Source of the DNA: Geomonas sp. RF6
Lineage (GTDB): Bacteria > Desulfobacterota > Desulfuromonadia > Geobacterales > Geobacteraceae
NCBI RefSeq assembly: GCF_021044625.1
Contig: NZ_CP087999.1
Span: forward strand, 4,113,001-4,177,000
DNA length: 64,000 bases
Direction of reading: 5' to 3'
Shown here: piece by piece, positions 33,028 to 41,853 of the stretch
Layout: each line of letters opens with the position of its first letter
Position numbering within the stretch: position 1 is the stretch's first letter
Translations under genes and position numbers: made by a program
Notes under the pieces: model-generated
The model's input: only the letters and a program-made list of their open reading frames with translations
Told to the model about the DNA's origin: nothing
Database searches by the model: none

Positions 33028-34311
33028 ATGTCGACTGTCATCAACGTGGAAAATCTGGGGAAGAAGTACCTGCTGCGGCACGCGGGGCAGGGGGCAGCGT
33101 CGGGGTCCTTCCGGGAGATGCTGAGCGAGGGGGCGAAACGCGTGGGGCGCCGCATCATCGGCGCAGGTGGCGGGAGCCATGCGCCGTGCGAGGAATTCTG
33201 GGCGCTCAGGGACGTCTCCTTCCAGATCCGGCAGGGGGACCGTATCGGCATCATCGGCCGCAATGGTGCCGGCAAGTCCACCCTCCTGAAGATCCTCAGC
33301 CGCATCACGGACCCGAGCAGCGGATCGGTCTCCATAAGGGGGAGAGTAGCCTCGCTGCTGGAAGTGGGGACAGGGTTTCACCCGGAGCTCACCGGGCGCG
33401 AGAACATCTTTCTGAACGGCGCCATCCTCGGCATGGGGCGCCAGGAGATCAGAAAAAAGTTTGACGAGATAGTGGACTTTGCCGAAATAGAGAGGTTTCT
33501 CGATACTCCGGTGAAGCGCTACTCTTCCGGGATGTACGTCCGGCTCGCTTTTGCGGTGGCCGCCCACCTGGAACCGGAGATACTCCTGGTGGACGAGGTG
33601 CTGGCGGTGGGGGATGCCCAGTTCCAGAAGAAATGTCTGGGAAAGATGGAGGAGGTATCTGCCAGGGGGGGGCGCACGGTCGTCTTCGTCAGTCACAACA
33701 TGGCCACCATCAGCAGTCTTTGCAACCGCACCATCCTGCTGGAAAAGGGGTCCGTGTGCGCCGACGGCGACACCTCCGTGGTGATTGAGCGCTACCTTGC
33801 CGGGGTGAACGAGCAGGCCGCCATTTCGCTTCGTGATCGCACAGACCGCACCGGGAACGGCGCCATTCGCTTCACCGAGGTCACCCTGGTAAACGAGAGG
33901 GGGGACCAGGTGGCCTCCTTCGCCAGCGGTGAGTGCGCCAAACTCATCTTGAGCTTTCAAAGGGGTGCCCCCACCGTGAAGGAGCTGCGAGTCGACCTGG
34001 GGATAGACAACAGTGCCGGGGAGCGCATCTTCTGGATGAGTAACGACACCCTCGGCAAGGTCTTCCGTGAGGTGGGGCCCTCCGCGCTTGCGGTGGAGAT
34101 AACGCTGCCGCGTTTGCAACTCTCCCCGGGGAGGTACTTCTTTACCATCTTCGCCTCCGCAGGCGGAGAAGTGGTCGACTGGATCCAGAACGCCGGCGCC
34201 TTCTTCGTAGAGGGGGGGGACTACTACAGGACCGGGAGGTTGCCGCCGCACAGCCAGGGTTCTTTCTACGCCAATTACGACTTCGACCTGAAAGAGCAGG
34301 ATCAACCATGA
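33028..34311 (+). CDS. wzt: Polysaccharide ABC exporter ATPase with C-terminal glycan-binding domain (Wzt)
   Basis: ATPase of 427 residues. The nucleotide domain (1-260) has Walker A GRNGAGKST, signature YSSGMYVRLAFAVA and Walker B ILLVDEVLAVGD, with an insert of about 25 residues before FWALRDVSF typical of Wzt. The C-terminal part (about 275-427, beta-rich, FTEVTLVNERGDQ; LSPGRYFFTIFAS) matches the Wzt_C carbohydrate-binding domain, which in O9a-type systems recognises the finished non-reducing end of the polymer. Terminal modification, for example by the methyltransferases encoded nearby, could be what it reads. TTG at 33001 is an alternative start. Confidence 0.94.
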   Translation: MSTVINVENLGKKYLLRHAGQGAASGSFREMLSEGAKRVGRRIIGAGGGSHAPCEEFWALRDVSFQIRQGDRIGIIGRNGAGKSTLLKILSRITDPSSGSVSIRGRVASLLEVGTGFHPELTGRENIFLNGAILGMGRQEIRKKFDEIVDFAEIERFLDTPVKRYSSGMYVRLAFAVAAHLEPEILLVDEVLAVGDAQFQKKCLGKMEEVSARGGRTVVFVSHNMATISSLCNRTILLEKGSVCADGDTSVVIERYLAGVNEQAAISLRDRTDRTGNGAIRFTEVTLVNERGDQVASFASGECAKLILSFQRGAPTVKELRVDLGIDNSAGERIFWMSNDTLGKVFREVGPSALAVEITLPRLQLSPGRYFFTIFASAGGEVVDWIQNAGAFFVEGGDYYRTGRLPPHSQGSFYANYDFDLKEQDQP

Positions 34312-35009
34312 AAGAAAGGATCAGGAATATCTGCCACCATGCGGCGAGGGCCCTTCTGGCGAACCCCCTGATGAGGGAGCGGGTCCTTCGGGTCGTCCTC
34401 GAACCGAGGGAGGCCGCGGCCCGGACTCTCGCGCAGCCGGGATACCTGGATGACATCGGCTGGTTCAACGCCTACGAGAAAGGGATGCCGGTGGGGGCGG
34501 AGAACGAGCCGGTTCCCTGGCTCACCTATCCTGCCGTGAGCTTTCTGAAGGAGCGCCTGCATCGCGACTTCGATCTCTTCGAGTACGGCTGCGGGAACTC
34601 CACCCTTTTCTATGCCGACAGGGTCCAATCGGTGAGTGCCGTTGAACACGACCGTGTCTGGTTTGAGAGGGTGCAAGAGGGGATGGCGCCCAATGTCCGG
34701 CTCATCTTTTCGGAGCTGGAGTATGGTGGGGGGTACTGCCGCACCTGCCTCGCGGACGGCAAAAGGTACGACCTGATCGTGGTGGACGGCAGAGACCGGG
34801 TCAACTGCCTTGCGCACGCAGTGCAGGCACTGAAGCCGGCTGGGGTATTGATTCTCGACGACTCGCAGCGTGAAAGCTACCTCCCCGGCAGGAAGCTCGT
34901 CTCGGAAAAGGGGTTCAGGCACATCGACTTCTGGGGCATCAATCCCGGCTGCTCCTCCACCTCGTGTACCACTTTTTTTTACCGCCAGGAGAACTGCCTC
35001 GGCTTGTGA
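34308..35009 (+). CDS. Class I SAM-dependent methyltransferase-like protein
   Basis: Protein of 233 residues with a Rossmann fold: LFEYGCGNSTLFYA is the SAM-binding loop, SAVEHDRVWFERV the acidic second strand, DLIVVDGRDRVNCLAHAV and GVLILDDSQRESY the later strands. It shares the G-x-G-N-S-T loop with the methyltransferase at 29549 but is otherwise different. It ends CSSTSCTTFFYRQ. ATGA overlap with wzt suggests co-function, perhaps chain-terminating methylation, which is inferred from position. Confidence 0.75.
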   Translation: MKERIRNICHHAARALLANPLMRERVLRVVLEPREAAARTLAQPGYLDDIGWFNAYEKGMPVGAENEPVPWLTYPAVSFLKERLHRDFDLFEYGCGNSTLFYADRVQSVSAVEHDRVWFERVQEGMAPNVRLIFSELEYGGGYCRTCLADGKRYDLIVVDGRDRVNCLAHAVQALKPAGVLILDDSQRESYLPGRKLVSEKGFRHIDFWGINPGCSSTSCTTFFYRQENCLGL

Positions 35010-35072
35010 GCCTGAAGAAGGAGCCGGCGAGCGGCTTCAACCCAGAAAAAAAGATGGCTTAAGGAAGCTTAC

Positions 35073-36032
35073 GTGCATCGCACCTTTTGTACCTTATTCG
35101 ACCACAATTACCTCTACAAAGGGCTCGCCCTGTACCATTCGCTCCGGGCCTTCACCCCGACCTTCACTCTTTGGGTGCTGGCGCTCAGCGATGAGGCGTA
35201 TGAGCTTCTGGAGCGCATGTCCCTGGAAAACGTCAGGCTGGTCCGCCTGGAGGATCTGGAGGACGAGGAACTGCGCCGGGCGAAGAGGAATCGCTCCGCG
35301 GTGGAGTACTACTGGACGCTCAGCCCCTCCCTCCCTCTGTACGTCCTGAAGGAAGATGCCGGGATCGACGCGGTCACCTACATAGATGCCGACTGCTTCT
35401 TCTTTTCCGATCCCGAGCCGCTGTACCGCGAGATGGGAGACGCCTCGGTGCTCGTCATCGAGCATCGCTACAGCGAGGAGCGCAAGGCGTGGGAAAAGAC
35501 CAGCGGACGCTTCAACGTGCAGTTTCTGGTCTTCAAGAGGGACGAGATCGGCATGAGCGTCCTCACGAAGTGGCGCTCCCAGTGCAACGAGTGGTGCTAC
35601 TACCGGGAGGAGGAGGGGCGCTTCGGCGACCAGATGTACCTCGACGCCTGGCCCCGCGAATTTCCCGGGATCCACATTCTGCAGCACAAGGGGGGAGGGC
35701 TCGCCCCCTGGAACATCAAGAACTACCGCCTGCAGAAATGCGGCGCCCGGGTGCTGGTGGACGCCGACCCCCTGGTCTTCTACCACTTTCACGCCCTGCG
35801 GATCTACTCGCGGCGCGCTTTCGAGCCTGCCGTCGGCTACACCTTCACCGGAAACGAGCTCGCGCTCGTCTACAAGCCGTATCAGGATGCCCTGAAGCGG
35901 GCGATGTCGCAGGTGGCACTATACGACCCTTCCTTCGCCCACGGCTTTACCGGCCGCGACGGCCTGGCGCGCAGGGTGCTCGCCGCTTCGGTGGCGCGGC
36001 TGGCGGCGGCGGTAAGAAGGGTCAAGGGGTAG
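35073..36032 (+). CDS. GT-A type glycosyltransferase (nucleotide-diphospho-sugar transferase), paralogue 1
   Basis: Protein of 319 residues with a GT-A nucleotide-sugar fold: FCTLFDHNYLYKGLALYHSL at the start, VTYIDADCFFFSDPEPLYRE holding the DxD metal site, and FGDQMYLDAWPREFPGIHIL and PLVFYHFHALRIY near the C-terminus. It aligns along its full length with the gene at 39716, showing a duplication within the island. The GTG start has AAGGAAGC upstream. Donor and acceptor are unknown. Confidence 0.8.
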   Translation: MHRTFCTLFDHNYLYKGLALYHSLRAFTPTFTLWVLALSDEAYELLERMSLENVRLVRLEDLEDEELRRAKRNRSAVEYYWTLSPSLPLYVLKEDAGIDAVTYIDADCFFFSDPEPLYREMGDASVLVIEHRYSEERKAWEKTSGRFNVQFLVFKRDEIGMSVLTKWRSQCNEWCYYREEEGRFGDQMYLDAWPREFPGIHILQHKGGGLAPWNIKNYRLQKCGARVLVDADPLVFYHFHALRIYSRRAFEPAVGYTFTGNELALVYKPYQDALKRAMSQVALYDPSFAHGFTGRDGLARRVLAASVARLAAAVRRVKG

Positions 36033-36086
36033 CTCGTGGCGCATCGGAAGAGGGGGGGGCTGGGGGCGACCGCCGGGAGAGACGGG

Positions 36087-37031
36087 ATGCAATGCCCGAT
36101 TTGCGCAGAAGCGATGGCTGTGGTGCGGCGGGTGTACGACGACCGTTACGGCTATCCGGGACTTTTTCCCCTGGCGCGCTGCCCCGCCTGCGGCCACAAG
36201 GCGCTCGCCCTCCGGGATATGGACGCGACGGCGCTTTGCGAGCTGTACACCCGCTATTACCCGCGCGGCTCCTTCGATCTCGCCGATTTCTCCCCCGCCC
36301 CCGAGGCGCGGGGCTTCAGGGGGTGGCTCGGCGGTATGCGCTGTGCCGCGTACCTCTGGGTCCCGGCCGGGGTGCGGGTCCTGGACATCGGCTGCGGGGT
36401 CGGTGCCACCCTTGCCTACCACAGCGCGCGCGGGTGCGAGGCGCACGGCGTGGAAGCGGATGAAAACGTGCGCCACATCGCGCAGGCGCTGAAGCTCGAG
36501 GTGCAGATCGGTCTCTTCGACCCCGAACTGTACGCGCCGGAGAGCTTCGATTACGTCACCCTCGATCAGGTGGTGGAGCACTTCCCCGATCCCGTCGCCA
36601 CCCTGCGCGGTATCGCCCGGGTGCTGAAGCCGGGAGGGGTGGTAGTAGCCAGCACCCCCAACTCCGGCGGCTGGGGTGCCCGCATCTTCGGCCGTCGCTG
36701 GATCAACTGGCACGCGCCGTACCATCTGCAGCACTTCTCGCGGCGCTCCATGGAGCTCGCCGCAGGGATGGCGGGACTGGAGCTGGTGGAGGCTCGCACC
36801 CTCACCTCTTCGGAATGGCTCTACTACCAGTGGGTGCATCTTGTCACCTGCCCGAGGCAGGGGGTGGCGTCGCCATTCTGGTCCCCCGGGGGAGTTACCG
36901 GAAAGGGGGCGCGTCCGGTGCTCGCGCTCCTTCGTCTCGTGCATCGCACGAAGGTGAACCACCTGCTCACGAGGGTCGCCGACCTTTGCGGTGCGGGGGA
37001 CAACTCTCTCTTTTTCCTGAGGAAGCCGTGA
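36087..37031 (+). CDS. SAM-dependent methyltransferase with N-terminal zinc finger
   Basis: Protein of 314 residues. A CxxC...CxxC zinc ribbon at the N-terminus (CPIC; CPACGHKALAL) is followed by a class I methyltransferase domain: VLDIGCGVGATLAYHSARG, GVEADENVRHIA, FDYVTLDQVVEHFPDP and VLKPGGVVVASTPNSGG. This architecture is common in methyltransferases of surface-glycan loci. The ATG at 36087 has GGGAGA upstream and begins at the zinc finger; a GTG at 36036 adds 17 residues without apparent homology. Confidence 0.86.
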   Translation: MQCPICAEAMAVVRRVYDDRYGYPGLFPLARCPACGHKALALRDMDATALCELYTRYYPRGSFDLADFSPAPEARGFRGWLGGMRCAAYLWVPAGVRVLDIGCGVGATLAYHSARGCEAHGVEADENVRHIAQALKLEVQIGLFDPELYAPESFDYVTLDQVVEHFPDPVATLRGIARVLKPGGVVVASTPNSGGWGARIFGRRWINWHAPYHLQHFSRRSMELAAGMAGLELVEARTLTSSEWLYYQWVHLVTCPRQGVASPFWSPGGVTGKGARPVLALLRLVHRTKVNHLLTRVADLCGAGDNSLFFLRKP

Positions 37032-37897
37032 CCGTGATGATCCACATCCTGCTCCCGGTACACAACCGTCGCGAGCTGACCCGGCGCTTCGTGGCCTGCC
37101 TCAAGGCGCAGAGTTATCGGAATTTCCGCCTGGTGCTCGTCGATGACGGCTCGGGGGACGGCACCGCCGCCATGGTGCGGGAGGAGATCCCGGAGGTCAC
37201 CGTGATCACCGGGAGCGGGTCGTGGTGGTGGGCCGGGTGCCTGCAGCAGGGGTGCAGATTCCTTGAGCGGCAGGGGGTCCCCGACTCCGATGTGGTGCTT
37301 TTCGCCAACGACGACACGGCTTTCGACCCGGACTTTCTGGAGCGCGCCGTGGCATTTCTTGCGGCACGGCCGCGCACCCTCCTTCTGGCGCACGCCTTCG
37401 ATGCGGCGACCGGGGTGCTGTGCGACCGGGGGGTGCGGATCGACTGGCCGCGGTTGCGTATCGAGAAGGTTTTCAGCGATGACGATATCGGCTGCTTCTC
37501 CACGCGGGGGCTCTTCATGCGCATGGGGGACGTGAGGGAGACGGGCGGGTTCTTCCCGAGACTGCTCCCCCATTACCTTTCCGACTACGAGTTCACCCTG
37601 CGCGCCAGGCGCCGCGGGGTGCGCCTGGCCACCACCCCGGAGGTGCGGCTCTTCCTGAACGTGGAGACGACCGGCCACCACGCGCTCGGCGCCGACTCCT
37701 TGAGAGAGTGCCTCGTCAAGTTCTGCTCCATGAAGTCGGCGGATAACCTCCTGTGCTGGACCAGTTTCATCGTGCTGGCGTGCCCCTCGCGCTGGATGCT
37801 GCGCAATATCGTGTGGCTGTGGGGGACTGCCCTCAGGAAAGTGGGGCGAGCCATGTCGCACTCATTTTTCTGGAAGACCCCGGGGACGAACCTATGA
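37028..37897 (+). CDS. GT2 glycosyltransferase
   Basis: GT-A enzyme of 289 residues: IHILLPVHNRRELTRRFVAC, LVDDGSGDGTAAMV, VLFANDDTAFDPDFL as DxD region and LSDYEFTLRARRRG as acceptor motif. The segment SGSWWWAGCLQQGC is typical of rhamnosyl/galactofuranosyl transferases related to GlfT/WbbL. The GTG at 37028 overlaps the previous stop and has GAGGA just upstream; an ATG at 37037 is possible. ATGA overlap with the next gene. Confidence 0.87.
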   Translation: MTVMIHILLPVHNRRELTRRFVACLKAQSYRNFRLVLVDDGSGDGTAAMVREEIPEVTVITGSGSWWWAGCLQQGCRFLERQGVPDSDVVLFANDDTAFDPDFLERAVAFLAARPRTLLLAHAFDAATGVLCDRGVRIDWPRLRIEKVFSDDDIGCFSTRGLFMRMGDVRETGGFFPRLLPHYLSDYEFTLRARRRGVRLATTPEVRLFLNVETTGHHALGADSLRECLVKFCSMKSADNLLCWTSFIVLACPSRWMLRNIVWLWGTALRKVGRAMSHSFFWKTPGTNL

Positions 37898-38790
37898 CCA
37901 CCGCACCGATCGTGCTCTTTGTGTACAACCGCCCCTGGCACACCCGCCAGACGGTGGAGGCCCTCGCAAGGAACCCCCTGGCTCCGGAATCCGATCTCCT
38001 TGTCTATTCCGATGCCGCAAGGACAGCGGCTGCCGCCGAGGCGGTGGGGGAGGTGCGCGCCTACCTGAAAACGATCCGCGGCTTCAGATCGGTGCAGGTA
38101 ACGGAACGGGAGGAGAACCTCGGGGTGGCGCGCTCGGTCATTGCGGGGGTGTCCGATGCCATCGGGAAATTCGGCGAGGCCATCGTCGTCGAGGACGACC
38201 TGGTGACTTCCCCCCACTTTCTGGGGTACATGAACGACGCCCTCCGGCTGTACCGCGACGTGGAGGAGGTCGTGAGCATTCACGGCTATCTCTACCCGGT
38301 GGCGCAGACGCTGCCGGAGTCCTTTTTCCTCAAAGGCGCGGACTGCTGGGGGTGGGCGACCTGGAAGCGGGGGTGGGACCTCTTCGAGCCGGACGGGAGA
38401 AAGCTGCAGGCCGCTCTCGCCGCCCGCAAGCTGGAGCGGCGCTTCGAATTCAACGGCACCTATCCGTACTGCCGCCTCCTGGAGGATCAGATCGCGGGGC
38501 GGAACGATTCCTGGGCCATCAGGTGGTACGCCAGCGCCCTCCTGCACGACAGGCTGACCCTCTACCCCGGGAGGTCGCTGGTGCACAATATCGGCAACGA
38601 CCTGAGCGGCACCCACTGCGACAACGTCCGTTGCTACGATACGGAGATGTCCAGCCGCCCCATCTCTCTGGCGCCCCTGCCGCCGGAGGAGGACCGCTTC
38701 GCTCTGCATGCCTTCGAGTGCTACTTCAGGAAAATCCGGCCGTCGCGTTGCCAAAGGCTCCTCGCCCGTCTGGCGGGAGTGTTCCGATGA
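37894..38790 (+). CDS. GNT-I-like sugar transferase
   Basis: GT-A protein of 298 residues: APIVLFVYNRPWHTRQTVEA, DLLVYSDAART, EENLGVARSVIAGVSDAI, and the metal site IVVEDDLVTSPHFLGYMNDAL resembling the EDD motif of GNT-I/POMGNT1-type N-acetylglucosaminyltransferases. A WGWATWKRGWDLFEPD segment follows, common to bacterial members in surface-polysaccharide loci. It overlaps both neighbours by ATGA. Confidence 0.82.
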   Translation: MTTAPIVLFVYNRPWHTRQTVEALARNPLAPESDLLVYSDAARTAAAAEAVGEVRAYLKTIRGFRSVQVTEREENLGVARSVIAGVSDAIGKFGEAIVVEDDLVTSPHFLGYMNDALRLYRDVEEVVSIHGYLYPVAQTLPESFFLKGADCWGWATWKRGWDLFEPDGRKLQAALAARKLERRFEFNGTYPYCRLLEDQIAGRNDSWAIRWYASALLHDRLTLYPGRSLVHNIGNDLSGTHCDNVRCYDTEMSSRPISLAPLPPEEDRFALHAFECYFRKIRPSRCQRLLARLAGVFR

Positions 38791-39620
38791 TGCACCGTGT
38801 CAGGAACCGGCTTTCCAGGTGGCTCCCCCCCGCCCTCGTCGACTGCCTCGCCCGCAGGAAAAGGGTGTATGGCTACTTCGGCGACTACTCCTGCTGGGAG
38901 GACGCCAGACGGGCCTCTGGCGGCTACGACTCCGGCCACATCCTGGAAAAGGTGTGCGCGTCACTGCTCAAGGTGAAGCAGGGGGTGGCGGTCTATGAGA
39001 GGGACTCGGTCCTTTTCGACGAGGTGCAGCACGCCTGGCCCCTGCTGGCGGGACTGCTGTGGATCGCCTCCCGGGAGGATCACCGGCTGAACCTGCTGGA
39101 CTTCGGCGGTTCTCTCGGGAGCAGCTACTATCAGTGCCGCGCCTTTCTGCAGCATCTCCCGCAGCTCAGGTGGAGCATCGTCGAACAGGAAGCGTTTGTC
39201 AGGCGCGGTAGGGAGCTCTTCGAGGACGAGGTGCTCAGATTCTACTACTCGCTGGATGAATGCATCTGCGACCGCAATCCCGACGTGGTCCTCCTTTCCA
39301 GCGTGCTGCCGTACCTCGAAAGCCCGCATCGCACCGTCAGCGACATCCTGAGCCGCGCCCCTTCCTACGTCGTAGTGGACAGGACCCCCTTCATCGAGGG
39401 GAGGGGGGACCGTCTCACCGTGCAGGTCGTGCCGCAGGAGATTTACGGGGGGAGCTATCCCGCGTGGATGCTCGGGGAGGACCCTTTCCTGGAGCTTTTC
39501 AGCGAAGCGTACGAGGTGATTGCGCGCTTTGACGCCCTGGGGGGGGAGATCGACCTGGGAGACGAGGTGGCGCGCTTCAAGGGCTTTCTCTTCGCGAAGC
39601 GGGGGAGCTCCAGGGGGTGA
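38787..39620 (+). CDS. TIGR04325-family putative methyltransferase
   Basis: Protein of 277 residues recognised by the family hallmarks YFGDYSCWEDARRASGGYD and AVYERDSVLFDEVQHAWPLL, then LNLLDFGGSLGSSYYQCRAF as a SAM-binding-like loop. The family (described from Leptospira LPS loci, LIC12133) is annotated as methyltransferase by fold; no reaction is known to me. Conserved GxxYPAW (GGSYPAWMLGEDPF) follows near the C-terminus. Overlaps the previous stop by ATGA and lies in a run of coupled glycan genes. Confidence 0.82.
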   Translation: MMHRVRNRLSRWLPPALVDCLARRKRVYGYFGDYSCWEDARRASGGYDSGHILEKVCASLLKVKQGVAVYERDSVLFDEVQHAWPLLAGLLWIASREDHRLNLLDFGGSLGSSYYQCRAFLQHLPQLRWSIVEQEAFVRRGRELFEDEVLRFYYSLDECICDRNPDVVLLSSVLPYLESPHRTVSDILSRAPSYVVVDRTPFIEGRGDRLTVQVVPQEIYGGSYPAWMLGEDPFLELFSEAYEVIARFDALGGEIDLGDEVARFKGFLFAKRGSSRG

Positions 39621-39715
39621 GAATGCGCGGCGTTGGAGTGGAGGACGAGGAACCGATGGGTGATCGATGGCAGGCCAGGGAGTGCGCCCCGGAGCAGGGT
39701 GCGGCAACGGTACCG

Positions 39716-40672
39716 ATGCGTAATTTCTGCACCCTTTTCGACGCGAACTATCTCACCCGGGGGGTGCTGATGCACCGCTCCCTCATGGAGGCCGGCGAGC
39801 CGTTCACCCTCTACGTGGTCTGTTTCGACCCCCTCTCCCTGCAAGTGCTGCAGCGCCTCGCCCTGCCGCATCTGGTGCCGATTGCGCTGGAGGAGTTCGA
39901 ATCCCCCCCTTTGCGGGAGGTGAAGAAGAGCCGCTCCAGGGCAGAGTACTGCTGGACCTGCGCGAGCCACGTGATCCGCTATGTGCTGGAGCGCTTCCGG
40001 CTGGAGGAGGTGACCTATCTCGACGCCGATCTCTTCTTCTACCGCCCCCCCTCCTCGGTGCTGGCTGAATACGACGCAACGGAGGGATCGGTACTGTTGA
40101 CCGAGCACCGCTTCGCCCCGCTCTTTGAAAGCCACCTGGAGTACGGGCGCTACTGCGTGCAGTTCGTCACCTTCAGAAACGACCGCAGGGGGAGGGAGGC
40201 GCTCGACTGGTGGTGTGAGCGCACCCTCGAGTGGTGCCACGACAGGCTGGAGGACGGGCGCTTCGGCGACCAGAAGTACCTGGACGACTGGCTGGAGCGC
40301 TTTGAGGGGGTGCGGGTAAGCTCGCATATCGGAGCGGGGGTGGCGAACTGGAACGTGCGGCAGTACCGGGTTGCCGGCAGCAGCGAGGCGCCCACGGTGG
40401 ACGGGGTTCCGGTCCTCTTTTTCCACTTCCACATGGTGAAGTTATTCGTGAGCGGCAGGATCGACCTTGGGTACCTGCCGCTGCCACGCGAGGCGGTGGA
40501 GATCCTGTATCTCCCGTACTTGAGACGGCTGGCGACCGTGGAACGGGAAGTCGCGCTCCTGTGCCCCGGTTTCGCCACGGCTCTCATGCCGGACCGCCAT
40601 CCGCTGGCACGCGCCATCAGCTACCTGTACAGGAAAGCAAAGGGGAATTACCATGTCGTTCGAGTCGTATAA
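39716..40672 (+). CDS. GT-A type glycosyltransferase, paralogue 2
   Basis: Protein of 318 residues, paralogous to the gene at 35073 from FCTLFDANYLTRGVLMHRSL onward; shared features include VTYLDADLFFYRPPSSVLAE (DxD metal site), FGDQKYLDDWLERFEGV and PVLFFHFHMVKLF. I chose the ATG at 39716 since it gives the same N-terminus and nearly the same length as the paralogue; ATG codons at 39623 and 39656 and a GTG at 39617 (overlapping the preceding stop) have better ribosome binding sites, so an extension of up to 33 residues is possible. Overlaps the following epimerase by 20 bases. Confidence 0.78.
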   Translation: MRNFCTLFDANYLTRGVLMHRSLMEAGEPFTLYVVCFDPLSLQVLQRLALPHLVPIALEEFESPPLREVKKSRSRAEYCWTCASHVIRYVLERFRLEEVTYLDADLFFYRPPSSVLAEYDATEGSVLLTEHRFAPLFESHLEYGRYCVQFVTFRNDRRGREALDWWCERTLEWCHDRLEDGRFGDQKYLDDWLERFEGVRVSSHIGAGVANWNVRQYRVAGSSEAPTVDGVPVLFFHFHMVKLFVSGRIDLGYLPLPREAVEILYLPYLRRLATVEREVALLCPGFATALMPDRHPLARAISYLYRKAKGNYHVVRVV

Positions 40673-41639
40673 GGGAAAGAAGGTGCTGATCACCGGCGGT
40701 CTCGGTTTTATCGGGAGCTCTCTCGCGCTGCGCCTGGTAGGACTGGGGGCGCGGGTGACGGTCATCGACTCCCTTATTCCCCAGTACGGCGGGAACCTCT
40801 TCAACGTGGAGCCGGTGAAGGATCTCCTGAGGGTCAATATCTCCGACGTCCGGGATCGCAGCAGCATCAATTACCTCGTGCAGGGACAGGACTTCCTCTT
40901 CAACCTGGCGGGGACGCTGAGTCATATCGACTCCATGCGCGACCCGTTCACCGACCTGGAGATCAACTGCGTGAGCCAGTTGAGGATACTGGAGGCGTGC
41001 CGGGAGAACAATCCGGGGGTAAAGATCGTCTTCGCCGGCACCCGCGGTCAATTCGGCCGCGCCACCTACCTCCCGGTGGACGAGGAGCACCCCCTGCGCC
41101 CCACCGACGTGAACGGCATCAACAACATTGCGGGGGAGCAGTACCATCTCCTGTACAGCGAGGTGTACGGCATCAGGGCCTGTTCCCTGAGGCTCACCAA
41201 CACCTACGGCCCCAGGCACCAGATGAGGCACGCGCGGCAGGGGGTGCTGAACTGGTTCGTGCGCCAGGTGATCGAGGGAGAGAAGATCCGCATCTACGGC
41301 GACGGCTCCCAGATCCGCGACACGAACTACATAGAAGACGTGGTGGAGGCGCTCCTCCTCGCCATGATCACCCCCGAGACCGACGGCCAGGTGTACAACC
41401 TGGGGGGGGAGCCGCTCTCCCTGGTGAACTTCGTGGAACAGCTGATCACCCTGAACGGCTCCGGCGCCTACGAGCTGGTGGCATATCCCCAGGATCTGAA
41501 GCCGATCGAGATCGGCGACTACATCGCCTCCCACGACAAGTTTTCCCGCTGCACCGGATGGCACCCCCGGGTCCCCCTCGTGGACGGCCTGCAATGCACC
41601 CTCGATTACTACCGCAAGAACCGGCACGAGTACTGGTGA
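40653..41639 (+). CDS. Extended-SDR NAD-dependent sugar epimerase/dehydratase with unusual active site
   Basis: Protein of 328 residues of the GalE-like extended SDR fold. GGLGFIGSS (15-23) is the NAD loop and [15 protein letters not shown] the substrate region. The usual YxxxK catalytic pair is replaced: the segment that should hold it reads [14 protein letters not shown]. Related sequences that I recall carry NGINK here, so the Tyr is absent in the group and the Lys is additionally Asn in this copy. It could use another base or be a weakened or binding-only protein. It is followed directly by a decayed aminotransferase gene, suggesting it once formed a step in an amino-sugar pathway. Confidence 0.85.
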   Translation: MSFESYKGKKVLITGGLGFIGSSLALRLVGLGARVTVIDSLIPQYGGNLFNVEPVKDLLRVNISDVRDRSSINYLVQGQDFLFNLAGTLSHIDSMRDPFTDLEINCVSQLRILEACRENNPGVKIVFAGTRGQFGRATYLPVDEEHPLRPTDVNGINNIAGEQYHLLYSEVYGIRACSLRLTNTYGPRHQMRHARQGVLNWFVRQVIEGEKIRIYGDGSQIRDTNYIEDVVEALLLAMITPETDGQVYNLGGEPLSLVNFVEQLITLNGSGAYELVAYPQDLKPIEIGDYIASHDKFSRCTGWHPRVPLVDGLQCTLDYYRKNRHEYW

Positions 41640-41646
41640 TGGAGGG

Positions 41647-41793
41647 CTGGCCGTGGTCGAGGACGTGGCCCAGGCCACCGGTTCCCGCTGGAACGGCAAA
41701 AGCTGCGGCACCATCGGCGATTACGGAGCCTTCAGCTTCTACCCGAGCAAGAACCTTGGCGTCTTTCCTAGCTCCATTCCCCTGAATTGTTGA
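41647..41793 (+). pseudogene. Remnant of a DegT/DnrJ/EryC1/StrS aminotransferase
   Basis: Between the epimerase stop and the nucleotidyltransferase start, frame 41647 reads [13 protein letters not shown], then [20 protein letters not shown], then an unrelated tail and TGA at 41791. This is the characteristic middle of PLP-dependent sugar aminotransferases: ED-AQ before the G-D-A/G-FSF-P-KN-G block whose Lys binds PLP. About 40 of an expected 370-400 residues remain, with no start codon and neither flank of the enzyme. It is a decayed fragment, probably left after a recombination that replaced neighbouring genes. The remainder of 41640-41853 holds only the ribosome binding site of the next gene. 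Confidence 0.85.
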
Positions 41794-41853
41794 CGCTTGC
41801 CCGTGGCTGGTGTTAATGTGTCGCAGCAAAATCAGCAAAGCTAGAGGGTCCTT

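Noticed and set aside
39617-39715. Start of the second paralogous glycosyltransferase at GTG 39617 or ATG 39623
   Set aside because: Kept as an alternative only: the extra 31-33 residues have no match in the paralogue at 35073, whose N-terminus corresponds to ATG 39716.
41640-41853. A 48-residue small protein gene in frame 41647
   Set aside because: No start codon with ribosome binding site, and the sequence matches the interior of DegT aminotransferases, so a gene remnant is a better explanation.
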